From Candidatus Acetatifactor stercoripullorum (lineage in GTDB: Bacteria > Bacillota > Clostridia > Lachnospirales > Lachnospiraceae), in NCBI GenBank assembly GCA_019114005.1, contig DXGH01000035.1:1-48699 (forward strand): DNA of 48,699 bases, read 5' to 3'. The notes under the pieces are model-generated. The model did no database searches and had not been told where the DNA came from. It was given only the letters and a program-made list of their open reading frames with translations. Positions 6,381 through 15,223 of the stretch are shown here, piece after piece; within the stretch, counting starts at the first letter, position 1; every line of letters begins with the position of its first letter. A program made the translations under genes and the position numbers.

Positions 6381-9247
6381 ACGCTACCTCTTTCCTGCTG
6401 TCTGACTGCTTCTAAAAATGTCTTGGCGATCCGGTACAGCTGCCCGTTATCGGCAGACACCCCCTCGCCAGATATCTCCTGTTCTTCTGTCATGTCCGGC
6501 CCCTTGCCGGCATCCTGCACAACAGACACCTTCTCTATGATCCAGTGTCCGGAGGCCTCTTCTGTGAATGTATCGGCAATTTTCTGCAGTTTCGTAACCT
6601 CTGTTTTTTCATTTCCCGCAACATATGCCGTAATTTTATCATTTGCCAGCCAAAAATCTGCGTGCAGGGTCTCTTCCCCCGAAAACCGGCAGGTAACGGA
6701 AACCTTCCCTTTTTCCGGCCCATTTCTTTCCACCGTCAGGCGTATTCCCGTCAGTTCTTCTCCCACATACATGGAGAAAAAGTATTCCTCCTGCCTTGCA
6801 AGCTTCTCCGCCAGGGCAAGCTGTCTGTGTGCCAGCCTGAGCTCTCTGACATCCACACTGCTTACCGCCTCCTGCAAGGCTTCCTCCACTTCTTTGCCGG
6901 TCTCTTTTACGAGCTTTTGGTATTCCCCGGAGAATTCATCCTTATCCTCCAAGGTTTCCCAAAGTCCGTCCGCCAAAGACTTCATTTCCGTCATTTCCTC
7001 GCCATTTCCAGTCCCCTTTCTGCGGGCGCTGTAAAAAAGCTCTCTATTTTGTAAAAGCGCCTGGGCCGCCAGCAGATTGTGTACACTGGGCGTGGTCTGC
7101 CCCTTCTGCAAAAGCGCCACACACTCATTCTCCGTCACCGCAAAGCTCCGAAGCTGTTCCAGCTTCTGCCTCCTGTACTCCTGCGCGTTGTCCGTCTCAT
7201 GTGACACTTCTGTCACAATATCTCTCACATCCCCCGCAAAGGCCCTGGCGATCTGCTCTGAGATACTCTCACCCTTTTGAATCACCTGTTCCAGCCGATC
7301 CTGGGCCTTCACGTCCAGATGTCTGAATTTTCCGCTTCTGACTGCAGAAAGGAGATTTTTCAGGTGAAGCTGAGCCTGGCTGTTTACCAGCGCTCCAACC
7401 ACGGCGCCGTCGGATTTTTCAATCTGACGCAGCAGCCGGTAAATACCGATATAGGTCTCTCTTTCGTCTTCGGTAACGGCTTTGTTTTTTTCCAATCCGT
7501 ATAGAAAGCGGCTGTAGCTTTCCGCAGTCTCCTCAAAATCCTCCGGAAGCCCGGAAAAATATTCTTCCAGCTCCGGCAATGTCTTTTCCAGCGGATTGAT
7601 TCCATCCCGGATCATCTGAAGCACTGCCGCAGGCTTCATCTTCTCAATCACAGACTGCACCTGTTCATCGGCCGCCTTCACAAGCTCTATGTTCTTTCCC
7701 GTAATTTCCATGCGGTTATAGCCCAAGATGCGCACCGCTCTTCTGTTTTCGTCCGTAAGCTCATAAGAAAGCTCCAAGAGCAGCTCATCCACATTGGCAA
7801 ACGCCTTCTGAATGCTGTCCCCCATATCCCCCCTGGGTGAAGTCATCAGGGCTTCATAGCTCTCCCCGGCTTTTTCATAGACCGCTTTGGCCGCCTTTCC
7901 CTGTTCATAAATCTCCGTCAGAGACGTCTGGCTCTCTTGAATACTTAAGGGGCCCAGAATCCGTGCCGGCATGGCGGGCAGCTGCGCTATGACTTCATTG
8001 GTATCCCGATACAGACGATATTTTGTAAGGGGTTCCTCCTCCCCCGGAAAATACGTCCCGGCCAGCTTTGCCTCGGCCTCCCTGAGAGCCTCCACCAGCT
8101 CCTCCATGGGCGCCGTATCAATGGAAAATCCGCTTTTTAACAGCTTCACATTCACCTCCGCCGTCATGCGAAGGCGTATCTCCTCCAGCTGTCTTCTGGC
8201 TGTGACGCTGTCGCCAAGCTGCTTCGGCGACAGATTTTCATAATAGGACAAAACCTCCGCCGCTCTGTGATAGATATCCTCGCTCCGGCCAAGATTTCCA
8301 AATACAGGCTCCTTTCCCCCGGATACCGCTTCCGCTGCCGCTGCTGCAAAGGCCTCCTCTGTGACTGGCACAGGGACTGTCTCCAGCATTTGCACCCTCT
8401 GGAGATTTTCCGCCGTAAGAGGGAGCGATCTGTCCAAAAGCCATCCCGCCATTTCACGGCTGTGCTCATTTACAGAAAATCCGGCTTTCTCAATCACCTT
8501 GTCCGCCTGGGCCTGCAGTTCCTCCATATGGGGAGTCTGTGCGCTCTGAGCATAATAGCCCTTGATTTCTTCTGCGTAATATTTCGGTCCTATCCTTTTG
8601 GGCCCTTGCTGCAGGGAGCTTTCCTTTCCCTTTGCGCCGCTGCTTTGTGCCAGATACACATTCCATATCTCCGGCTCCATGGCATTTTCCACCAGGTAGC
8701 TCCGGGTGCCTGCATCCAGGTCCGTAAGGTTAGAGGCCATGTTCCACGCCTCTTTCACGCCTTCTATATTTTCAGCCGTCAAGGGCAGATCCGCCTCCCT
8801 AAAGCTGTGGGAAACAGCTCTTGCCAGTGTATCGCTGCCCAGCGCCGCCGCCAGCGTGTCCATGTCGATATCATCCGTGTAGCCAATGATATTTTGTCCC
8901 GAGCGGGCCAGCTGCGCCTTGATCTTGTCCAAAATGGTCACTGCTTCCTCAGGGTCAAGGCTTTCAAAATGAAAGCCCTCCTCCTCCAGCCGGGCATAGT
9001 CCTCCTGAGACATGGTGTGTGACAAAAGGGTTCTATAGTCCTGCTGTACGGAAACATCCTTGACCTGAGCCTCCTGTCTGAATTCTGCCCAGGACTTTTT
9101 TTCCCCGCTTCCCAGAAGCCTGTTTTCTCCCGGCAGAAGAACAGCCCCGTAAACGCTGTCTGCTTTTTTTGCCGTGTCGGCGGTCCTTACTTGAGTCTGC
9201 TGCTTAACACTCTGTTCTGCCTCAGCTGTTTGAAAGGTAATCTTCAT
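6377..9247 (-). CDS. Large DUF6240-type protein coupled to flagellin, FliK-like C-terminus
   Basis: A 956-aa protein, mostly helical and Glu/Lys-rich, without signal peptide or membrane helices. It resembles DUF6240 proteins of Lachnospiraceae, recalled from family knowledge and not searched. A unit of the form LPLTAEN followed by a helix occurs at 154 and 275 and, more diverged (YELTDENRRAV), near residue 500, so the protein has internal repeats. The C-terminal region, roughly 840-930, alternates strands (GIRLTVERN, KGKVSVTCRF, LHADFWLANDKITAYVAG) as in flagellar hook-length protein FliK. It overlaps the flagellin start by ATGA. A flagellar export or hook-length role is inferred. ATG 9247 has GGGGAG 9 nt upstream. 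Confidence 0.6.
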   Translation of the reverse strand: MKITFQTAEAEQSVKQQTQVRTADTAKKADSVYGAVLLPGENRLLGSGEKKSWAEFRQEAQVKDVSVQQDYRTLLSHTMSQEDYARLEEEGFHFESLDPEEAVTILDKIKAQLARSGQNIIGYTDDIDMDTLAAALGSDTLARAVSHSFREADLPLTAENIEGVKEAWNMASNLTDLDAGTRSYLVENAMEPEIWNVYLAQSSGAKGKESSLQQGPKRIGPKYYAEEIKGYYAQSAQTPHMEELQAQADKVIEKAGFSVNEHSREMAGWLLDRSLPLTAENLQRVQMLETVPVPVTEEAFAAAAAEAVSGGKEPVFGNLGRSEDIYHRAAEVLSYYENLSPKQLGDSVTARRQLEEIRLRMTAEVNVKLLKSGFSIDTAPMEELVEALREAEAKLAGTYFPGEEEPLTKYRLYRDTNEVIAQLPAMPARILGPLSIQESQTSLTEIYEQGKAAKAVYEKAGESYEALMTSPRGDMGDSIQKAFANVDELLLELSYELTDENRRAVRILGYNRMEITGKNIELVKAADEQVQSVIEKMKPAAVLQMIRDGINPLEKTLPELEEYFSGLPEDFEETAESYSRFLYGLEKNKAVTEDERETYIGIYRLLRQIEKSDGAVVGALVNSQAQLHLKNLLSAVRSGKFRHLDVKAQDRLEQVIQKGESISEQIARAFAGDVRDIVTEVSHETDNAQEYRRQKLEQLRSFAVTENECVALLQKGQTTPSVHNLLAAQALLQNRELFYSARRKGTGNGEEMTEMKSLADGLWETLEDKDEFSGEYQKLVKETGKEVEEALQEAVSSVDVRELRLAHRQLALAEKLARQEEYFFSMYVGEELTGIRLTVERNGPEKGKVSVTCRFSGEETLHADFWLANDKITAYVAGNEKTEVTKLQKIADTFTEEASGHWIIEKVSVVQDAGKGPDMTEEQEISGEGVSADNGQLYRIAKTFLEAVRQQERGSV

Positions 9248-9290
9248 ATAGGTGCACTCCCCATTCTATGTTCAAAACATTATATGCTTA

Positions 9291-9325
9291 ACAAAAAGGC
9301 AAGCGTTTCTTTACGCTTACCTTTT
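9291..9325 (-). terminator. Rho-independent terminator of glgB
   Basis: On the minus strand GGTAAGCG and CGCTTGCC form an 8-bp stem (one G-U) around an 8-nt loop and are followed by TTTTTGTT. It lies about 55 bp past the glgB stop and just before the promoter region of the DUF6240-type gene. Confidence 0.85.
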
Positions 9326-9379
9326 ATTTCGGTGCATATAACCGGATTCTTAACCCCGGGGCTTTTTCTTTCCTCTCCC

Positions 9380-11284
9380 TCAGAATAGAAACACTGCCGC
9401 TCCATAAGGCGGAAGATCAAAGCTGATGGAATAATTTTGATAGTGAAAGGGCTTTTTCTGAGCTGTGAGTTCCCTGGGAATTTCATTCCCCCATCCGCCG
9501 AACCGCTCCTCATCACTGTTTAGCAGCAGACGATACTTTTTCTTTTTGGGAACCCCAACCACGTAATTCTCACGCTTTACAGGGGTCATATTCAGCACAA
9601 ACAGAAGATTCTGGGTGCCTGTGGAGGACCGTCGCACAAAGGCGTAGGTGCTCTGCTCTGCATCGTCGGCGTTCATCCACTCAAAGCCCGCCCAGCTGTT
9701 GTCCAGCTCGTGAAGCGCCGGGTACTTCCGATACAGCAAAAGAAGCTCCTTCATAAAATCATGGACGCCTTTATTGTATTTTTCTCCCAGAAGGAACCAG
9801 TCAAGCTCCCTCTCTTCGCTCCACTCTCTTTCCTGTCCAAAATCCTGTCCCATAAACAGCAGCTTTTTGCCGCTGTGGCCGAACATGTAGGCATACCCGA
9901 CTCTGAGATTTGCGTATTTGTCCGCCGTATAGCCAGGCATTTTGTTTACCATGGAGCATTTTAAATGAACCACCTCATCGTGGGACAGAGGGAGGATATA
10001 ATTCTCGCTTTCATTGTAGCTCATGGCAAAGGTCATGGCATGGTGACAGCCCTTCCTGTAAATGGGATCCAGCTTCATATATTCGCAGAAATCGTGCATC
10101 CATCCCATATTCCACTTAAAGGAAAAGCCAAGTCCCTCTCCTCCGATGTCGCCCGTCACATTAGGCCAGGCTGTGGACTCCTCGGCTATGGTGAGAAATC
10201 CCGGATAGGTTCCCCGGACCACTGAATTCAAATGTCTGAAAAATTCAATGGCTTCCAGGTTTTTATTGCCGCCATACTTATTAGGCACCCACTGCCCCTC
10301 CTGTTTGCCGTAATCCAAATACAGCATGGAGGCCACTGCGTCCACACGGATACCATCCACATGAAACTCACGAAGCCAGAATAAAACGTTGGCAATCAGG
10401 AAATTTTTTACCTCGGGCTTCCCGTAATTGAAAATCTTGGTTCCCCAGTCAGGGTGCTCTCCCAGCCTGGGATCGGGATGCTCATAGATACACTGCCCGT
10501 CAAATTCAGCCAGGCCATGGGCGTCTTTGGCAAAATGGGCCGGCACCCAGTCAAGGATTACTCCCACTCCCGCTTTATGGAGCTCATTCACAAGATACAT
10601 GAAGTCCTTGGGCGTCCCGTACCGGGAGGTGGGCGCATAGTAGCCTGTCACCTGATATCCCCAGGAACCGTCAAAGGGATGCTCCGCAATGCCCATCAGC
10701 TCCACATGGGTATACTTCATCTCCTTCAGATATTCCACAATCCGCGTTGCAAATTCCCGGTAATTGTAAAAGCCCTCAGTTCCGTCGGGATGCTTCATAA
10801 AGGAACCGATATGACATTCATAAATGGCCATGGGCTCCTTGTTCATGTCCTTTTCATCCCGCTTGCTCATCCACTTTTCGTCCTTCCAGGCAAAGCCGGA
10901 AAGGTCCGTGATCACCGAAGCGGTGCCCGGGCGGTATTCCGCCTGATTTGCAAATGGATCCGCCTTATACAGCTTCCTTCCGTCTGCGGCTGTAATCAGA
11001 AACTTATACATTTCCCCTTCTGCCACGCCGGGAATAAACAAGGCCCAGATGCCTCCCTCTCCCAGCTTTTCCATGGAATGGGCTTCCTCATTCCAGCCAT
11101 TGAAGGAGCCGATCACATGAACCGCCTGGGCATTTGGCGCCCACACCCCAAAGTAAACGCCCTCCACCCCGTCCTCACAGGACAGATGGGCTCCCAGCTT
11201 CTTGTAAATGTCATAATGGGTTCCCTGGGCAAACAAGTACTGATCTGCCTCGGAAATAAAAACTTTGCCCTCTGCTTTTGTCAT
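9380..11284 (-). CDS. glgB: 1,4-alpha-glucan branching enzyme
   Basis: A 634-aa GH13 enzyme that makes alpha-1,6 branches in glycogen. The N-terminal CBM48 domain (GVYFGVWAPNAQAVHVIGSF) is followed by the catalytic barrel. The nucleophile is Asp315 (DGIRVDAVAS), the acid/base is in IAEEST (Glu368/369), and the third carboxylate is in LSHDEVVH. The C-terminal all-beta domain is complete. ATG 11284 is chosen because GGAGG sits just upstream; an earlier in-frame TTG at 11305 lacks a site. It follows the TPR/AAA-like gene by 13 bp and is probably cotranscribed. No other glycogen gene is in the window. Confidence 0.96.
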   Translation of the reverse strand: MTKAEGKVFISEADQYLFAQGTHYDIYKKLGAHLSCEDGVEGVYFGVWAPNAQAVHVIGSFNGWNEEAHSMEKLGEGGIWALFIPGVAEGEMYKFLITAADGRKLYKADPFANQAEYRPGTASVITDLSGFAWKDEKWMSKRDEKDMNKEPMAIYECHIGSFMKHPDGTEGFYNYREFATRIVEYLKEMKYTHVELMGIAEHPFDGSWGYQVTGYYAPTSRYGTPKDFMYLVNELHKAGVGVILDWVPAHFAKDAHGLAEFDGQCIYEHPDPRLGEHPDWGTKIFNYGKPEVKNFLIANVLFWLREFHVDGIRVDAVASMLYLDYGKQEGQWVPNKYGGNKNLEAIEFFRHLNSVVRGTYPGFLTIAEESTAWPNVTGDIGGEGLGFSFKWNMGWMHDFCEYMKLDPIYRKGCHHAMTFAMSYNESENYILPLSHDEVVHLKCSMVNKMPGYTADKYANLRVGYAYMFGHSGKKLLFMGQDFGQEREWSEERELDWFLLGEKYNKGVHDFMKELLLLYRKYPALHELDNSWAGFEWMNADDAEQSTYAFVRRSSTGTQNLLFVLNMTPVKRENYVVGVPKKKKYRLLLNSDEERFGGWGNEIPRELTAQKKPFHYQNYSISFDLPPYGAAVFLF

Positions 11285-11297
11285 TCCCCCACCTCCA

Positions 11298-14063
11298 TCA
11301 AACAAAATCTTTTTCAGTCAAGATAATCATATCCTCGTCATCGTAGCGCCTTGCAAAAAGAATATCAAGAAAATGTCCCAAAGTTTTCCTGTTGGCATGA
11401 CGAATGGCTTCATCCACAATGTCCTTGACCTCCATGGCCGTCACCACATGGTCTATAGTCTGCATATCCTCAATGCGTGTGTGCAGCGCAAGAATCCCCA
11501 GCTCATCAATGGAATATTCCATTTCCCGGGCGTACTTCCTTCCAAAGGCCACCAGCGTATCATTGCTCAAGGCCTCCACATCCATCCGGCAAGGGAAGCA
11601 CTCGGAAAGCTCCTTCTGTCCCTCCAAAAGCTTATCCACAGCCTTTTTCGTGTCCTCCAGGATCACAATAATGCCTCTGGCTTCCTTCTGCAGCGCCTTG
11701 TGCAGTGCTTTTGCGGTTTCCCCGCTCATGCCTGCGGCCTTCTGGATAATCAGCGCGCCGTTTTTTAAATGATCCAGCGTTTCCTCTACATTTTTCCGAT
11801 TCAGGGCCTGGCCGGATATCTTCGCAACCTTTCCGGAAAAATTGCTGTCCGTCATCTGTACTTCCCGGATCATATTCTTTGCCAGAGTCAGCGTGTCCAT
11901 GCCCTCTTCCCCTGTAATGATCACATTGCCCGTATAGGGGGCCATACTGATGCCGTCAATGGCCTTCACCAGCTGTTCTCTTGCGGATTTGCTCTGGATA
12001 AAGGACGCATACAGCTCCTTTTCCTCCCTTGTAAGATTTCTTATCTTTGCCCGATCTCTCTCCACCTCAGGTCTGGAGGGCTTCTCCTCCTCTTCCTGAA
12101 CGGCTTTCAAAATCTCCTCGGGCTCCCGGGGCTCTTCCAAAGGCTCCTCTGCGTCCTCCTCAGGCGCCTCCTCATAAAGCTCCTCCGAAACCTCCTCGGA
12201 CGCTTCCTCATAAGCCTCCTCCGAAACCTCCTCGGGTGCCTCCTCATGAAGCTCCTCTGAAACCTCCTCGGGCGCTTCCTCATAAGCCTTCTCCGAAACC
12301 TCCTCGGGTGCCTCCTCATGAAGCTCCTCCGAAACCTCTTCGGGCGCTTCCTCATAAGCTTCCTCATAAGCCTCCTCCGAAACCTCTTCGGGCGCCTCCT
12401 CATAAGCCTCCTCCGAAACCTCTTCAGGAACTTCCCCGGGTGTTTCCTCTATGACCTCCGGCTCCTCTGTATCCGCCTTTTCTCTTTCCAGCTTTTCCAG
12501 CAATCCGTCCCTCACCGAAGCCTCAAACTCCGTAAACATGTTTCCGGTTTGCTGCAGCACATGCCGGCGGACTTCCTCCTTGCGCTTTTCCTGGTTTTCC
12601 TTTTTCATGCGCTCCCATTCCGCAAGGACATCCTCAATGTTCATCTGGCCCGTTATCTGCTTTTCCACCTGCTCGCTCTCGGGCAGCACAAAGCTGATCT
12701 GCCCGTCCGTCTCCTGGGAAAGCACCTCCGCCATTTCTTTGGGCGGCTCCGCCTGCATAACCTGCTGTACAGGTTCTCTTTCCGAGCGCATCTGCTCCAT
12801 CACCATCTGACCAGTGACGTCCGGCTCCCCATCTACGGGCGGCTCCTGCTCAGGCTCCGTGGCTGTATTCTGCTCAGATGCCGTGGCTGTATTCTGCTCA
12901 GACGCTATGACGGTCTTGAATGAAGCCGCAGGCTCAGACTCTGGCTCTGTCTGCGCCTGTGCCTGGTTTTCCAAGTCTGCAATTTCCCCGGTTTCTCCGA
13001 AAAACACTTCCGAGGATTCCATCTGCTCTTCCTCTGGCTCCAAGGCAGCCTCCGCCTGTACGTGGGCCCGCTCTTCCCCCAGCACCTCTTTTAGGCCGGC
13101 TGCCAGCTCCTCCTGCAGATTGATCGTGTTATACTGTCCCACATCCATGGTCTTTACATGGATGTCCATATCCTCCGGCTGCCTGGTTTCTTCCTGAACC
13201 TTTTGGTTCTGAGCCTCCTGGTTCTGGGCCTCCTGGGGTTCTCCCTCTAAAATACCTTCCTGTACCGCAGGATACTCCCGGGTATTCCCATAGTCCTGGA
13301 CAGCTTCATAGTCTTGGACAGTTTCATAGTCCTGAACAGCTTCATATCCCTGGGTGCCTCCATAGCTTTGAAGGTTCCCGCCGTCCTGCTCCCCAGAGTA
13401 TTCCGCCTGCTCCTCTTCGGCATTTGGGATCTGTATCTCCGGCGCCTGCCCATCAAACCGATGGTCGTATTTCTCCTGCTGCTCAGGGCTCAGAGGCTGA
13501 TGAAGCATTTTAAGCTCCATGGCCTTAATCACATATTTTCCCTCTCCAAACCAGAGAATCAGCTCATCACATTCTTCCACGCACCGGGTAGCAAGCCCTA
13601 CCCGGTGATATAGGTAGGCCAGCTCATAAGCCCACTTTTCCCGGTAATCTCTTTTTTTCAGCTCCTCCAAAACCTCAATGCGTTCTTCCAGACTCACATC
13701 CTGCGCCTCATACAGCTTGTACTGCAGAATGTAGCGCCCCGGATCCTTGGGCGCTATCTGCACAAATTCCTTATAATACTCTATGGCCTGCAGATATTCC
13801 TCCATTTTGATGGAAAGCTCACACAGAGAATAGCAGATGGTCCTCCCACCCGGACGGCGCTCATATGCCAAAAGAAGCATATCCCTGGCATCCTCATATC
13901 TGCGGTTTATTTTATATAAGTCGCTGATGGTGCACAGCATCATCACACTTTTGACTCTCCGCCAGTCAATGGTGTCAGCAATCTCTGCCGCCTGGGCATA
14001 ATCCCCCTGTGCTATCAGCTCTTTGATTTCATCTGACCTTACTTTATATTCATACTTATCCAA
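11298..14063 (-). CDS. TPR protein with Glu-rich repeats and a degenerate AAA+ domain
   Basis: A 921-aa protein in three parts. Residues 1-205 are TPR-like helical repeats. Residues about 205-670 are low-complexity and acidic, with several short repeats (QDYE/AVQDY, ASEQNTAT, and the Glu-rich block). Residues about 673-921 resemble the CbxX/SpoVK AAA+ fold, but the Walker A is GEEGMDT with no lysine (about 717) and the Walker B is LIIQKA where active enzymes have LFIDEA (about 768). ATP hydrolysis is therefore unlikely. The start is TTG 14063 with GGGAG upstream and no near ATG. It precedes glgB, which suggests a scaffold or regulator in glycogen metabolism. That role is inference. Confidence 0.7.
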   Translation of the reverse strand: MDKYEYKVRSDEIKELIAQGDYAQAAEIADTIDWRRVKSVMMLCTISDLYKINRRYEDARDMLLLAYERRPGGRTICYSLCELSIKMEEYLQAIEYYKEFVQIAPKDPGRYILQYKLYEAQDVSLEERIEVLEELKKRDYREKWAYELAYLYHRVGLATRCVEECDELILWFGEGKYVIKAMELKMLHQPLSPEQQEKYDHRFDGQAPEIQIPNAEEEQAEYSGEQDGGNLQSYGGTQGYEAVQDYETVQDYEAVQDYGNTREYPAVQEGILEGEPQEAQNQEAQNQKVQEETRQPEDMDIHVKTMDVGQYNTINLQEELAAGLKEVLGEERAHVQAEAALEPEEEQMESSEVFFGETGEIADLENQAQAQTEPESEPAASFKTVIASEQNTATASEQNTATEPEQEPPVDGEPDVTGQMVMEQMRSEREPVQQVMQAEPPKEMAEVLSQETDGQISFVLPESEQVEKQITGQMNIEDVLAEWERMKKENQEKRKEEVRRHVLQQTGNMFTEFEASVRDGLLEKLEREKADTEEPEVIEETPGEVPEEVSEEAYEEAPEEVSEEAYEEAYEEAPEEVSEELHEEAPEEVSEKAYEEAPEEVSEELHEEAPEEVSEEAYEEASEEVSEELYEEAPEEDAEEPLEEPREPEEILKAVQEEEEKPSRPEVERDRAKIRNLTREEKELYASFIQSKSAREQLVKAIDGISMAPYTGNVIITGEEGMDTLTLAKNMIREVQMTDSNFSGKVAKISGQALNRKNVEETLDHLKNGALIIQKAAGMSGETAKALHKALQKEARGIIVILEDTKKAVDKLLEGQKELSECFPCRMDVEALSNDTLVAFGRKYAREMEYSIDELGILALHTRIEDMQTIDHVVTAMEVKDIVDEAIRHANRKTLGHFLDILFARRYDDEDMIILTEKDFV
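12108..12450. repeat. In-frame Glu-rich tandem repeat (EEVSEEAYEEAPEEVSEELHEEAP)
   Basis: The TPR/AAA-like gene carries many copies of units such as EEAPEEVSEEAY and EEAPEEVSEELH. In DNA these are alternating 15-60 bp blocks of cctcctcat and gaaacctcctcggg type. Copies differ slightly, so the array has both expanded and drifted. All units keep the reading frame, which shows selection for protein. Such arrays commonly vary in length between strains. Confidence 0.85.
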
Positions 14064-14206
14064 GGTATTCCGCTCCCTTTTTGGTCTTTGGTTCGTTGTT
14101 TTCAGACTTTCCCGCTTTTCTCCCTAAGTTTATCATAGTACCCTCCGATATGTCAAAATAAACGAAGGAAAAATTGCCTTTGCAGCGTAACAATTCACCC
14201 CGTGCC

Positions 14207-15061
14207 CTACAGCAGATTGTTCAGTCTGGCAAATTGTTCCAGAGAAAGAGACTCTCCCCGGATCGTGGGAGAAAGCCCCATCTGCGCAAGCGCCTCAAAA
14301 ACCTGTTCCTTGGAGATATGTAGCTCCCCCGCATTTCCCAGACTGTTTACCAGGGTCTTTCGCCTCTGATTAAAGGATGCTCGAATCAAGGCAAACATTC
14401 TGGCCTCGTCCTTTGTCTGTACAGGAGGCGTCTCATGACGCAAAAGCCGCACCACCGCGCTGCCCACACTGGGTCTGGGAATAAAGCAGTTTGGCGGCAC
14501 ATTGGCCACCACCTCCGCCTTCGCATAATACTGCACTGCAAGGGACAGGGCCCCGTAGTCCTTGGTTCCGGGCTGCGCCTGCATACGCTGCGCCACCTCC
14601 CTCTGCACCATGACAGTGATGCTTTTTAACGGCACCTGCTTTTCAAACAATCCCATGATAATGGGGGTGGTAATATAATAGGGAAGATTGGCCACTACCT
14701 TTATGGGCCTGCCTCCATTTTTTTCCTGCACAAGCTGATTGATATCAAATTTCAGGATATCCCCGTGAATCACAGTTACATTGGAATAATCACAAAGCGT
14801 CTCCTCCAGAATGGGAATCAGCGCTCTGTCAATCTCCACTGCGGTCACTGTCCCGGCTCTCTCCGCCAAGTACTGGGTCATGGTACCAATCCCCGGGCCA
14901 ATTTCCAGCACACAGTCCTCTTTTGTAATCTCAGAAGCGGATATGATCCTGTCAAGCACCCTTTCGTCGATCAGGAAATTCTGCCCGAATTTTTTCTGAA
15001 AATGAAAATTATATTTTTGCAGCACTGCTATGGTATTCTGCGGTATTCCTAAATCTGCCAT
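14207..15061 (-). CDS. rsmA: 16S rRNA (adenine1518-N6/adenine1519-N6)-dimethyltransferase
   Basis: A 284-aa KsgA-family enzyme that dimethylates two adjacent adenines in helix 45 of 16S rRNA during 30S assembly. The motifs are complete: KFGQNFL, the SAM site LEIGPGIGTMT, and the catalytic NLPYYI. The C-terminal domain contains FIPRPSVGSAVVRL and FNQRRKTL. ATG 15061 is chosen because TGAGG stands 6 nt before it, although in-frame codons continue upstream into a hairpin-rich leader. The preceding gene encodes a HAD phosphatase. Confidence 0.96.
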   Translation of the reverse strand: MADLGIPQNTIAVLQKYNFHFQKKFGQNFLIDERVLDRIISASEITKEDCVLEIGPGIGTMTQYLAERAGTVTAVEIDRALIPILEETLCDYSNVTVIHGDILKFDINQLVQEKNGGRPIKVVANLPYYITTPIIMGLFEKQVPLKSITVMVQREVAQRMQAQPGTKDYGALSLAVQYYAKAEVVANVPPNCFIPRPSVGSAVVRLLRHETPPVQTKDEARMFALIRASFNQRRKTLVNSLGNAGELHISKEQVFEALAQMGLSPTIRGESLSLEQFARLNNLL

Positions 15062-15072
15062 TGTAATCCTCA

Positions 15073-15200
15073 TTTCTGAGCGACTCGTCGCGAAGAGGCG
15101 ACGCAAATATCAAATTTGCGTCTGCCATCACAACTATTTGTTTTCGCTCAGAAACAAATAGCTGTGTGAAAAATCAGCACATCAGTGTGATTTTTCACAC
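15073..15200. promoter_or_regulatory. Array of overlapping, mutually exclusive hairpins before rsmA
   Basis: Five inverted repeats are packed into 128 bp. They are 11 bp (15073-15083 with 15144-15154), 6 bp (15086-15091 with 15098-15103), 9 bp (15100-15108 with 15114-15122), 10 bp (15134-15143 with 15152-15161) and 13 bp (15164-15176 with 15188-15200), all perfect. The first competes with the fourth, and the second with the third. None is followed by a T-run. The array occupies the rsmA 5' leader and reaches within about 12 nt of its ATG. It may be a regulatory RNA switch or a palindromic intergenic repeat element. Confidence 0.6.
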
Positions 15201-15223
15201 TAATATCTCCTGATATTGCACGT

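Noticed and set aside
9248..9297. Sigma-D flagellar promoter for the DUF6240-flagellin operon
   Set aside because: No TAAA-N15-GCCGATAA-like pair was found. Only an isolated TATAAT is visible on the minus strand, without a -35, so no promoter is called.
12108..12450. CRISPR-like repeated blocks
   Set aside because: Units are unequal, contiguous without unique spacers and all keep one reading frame, so they are a coding tandem repeat.
12047..12454. Long proline-rich and arginine-rich reading frames opposite or out of frame with the Glu-rich repeat
   Set aside because: They are by-products of the repetitive GAG/GAA codons; the Glu-rich frame belongs to a complete gene with start site and conserved flanks.
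14064..14206. Promoter TTGACA...TATGAT upstream of the TPR/AAA-like gene
   Set aside because: On the minus strand the two boxes are only 13 nt apart, too close for sigma-A; nothing firm is visible in this gap.
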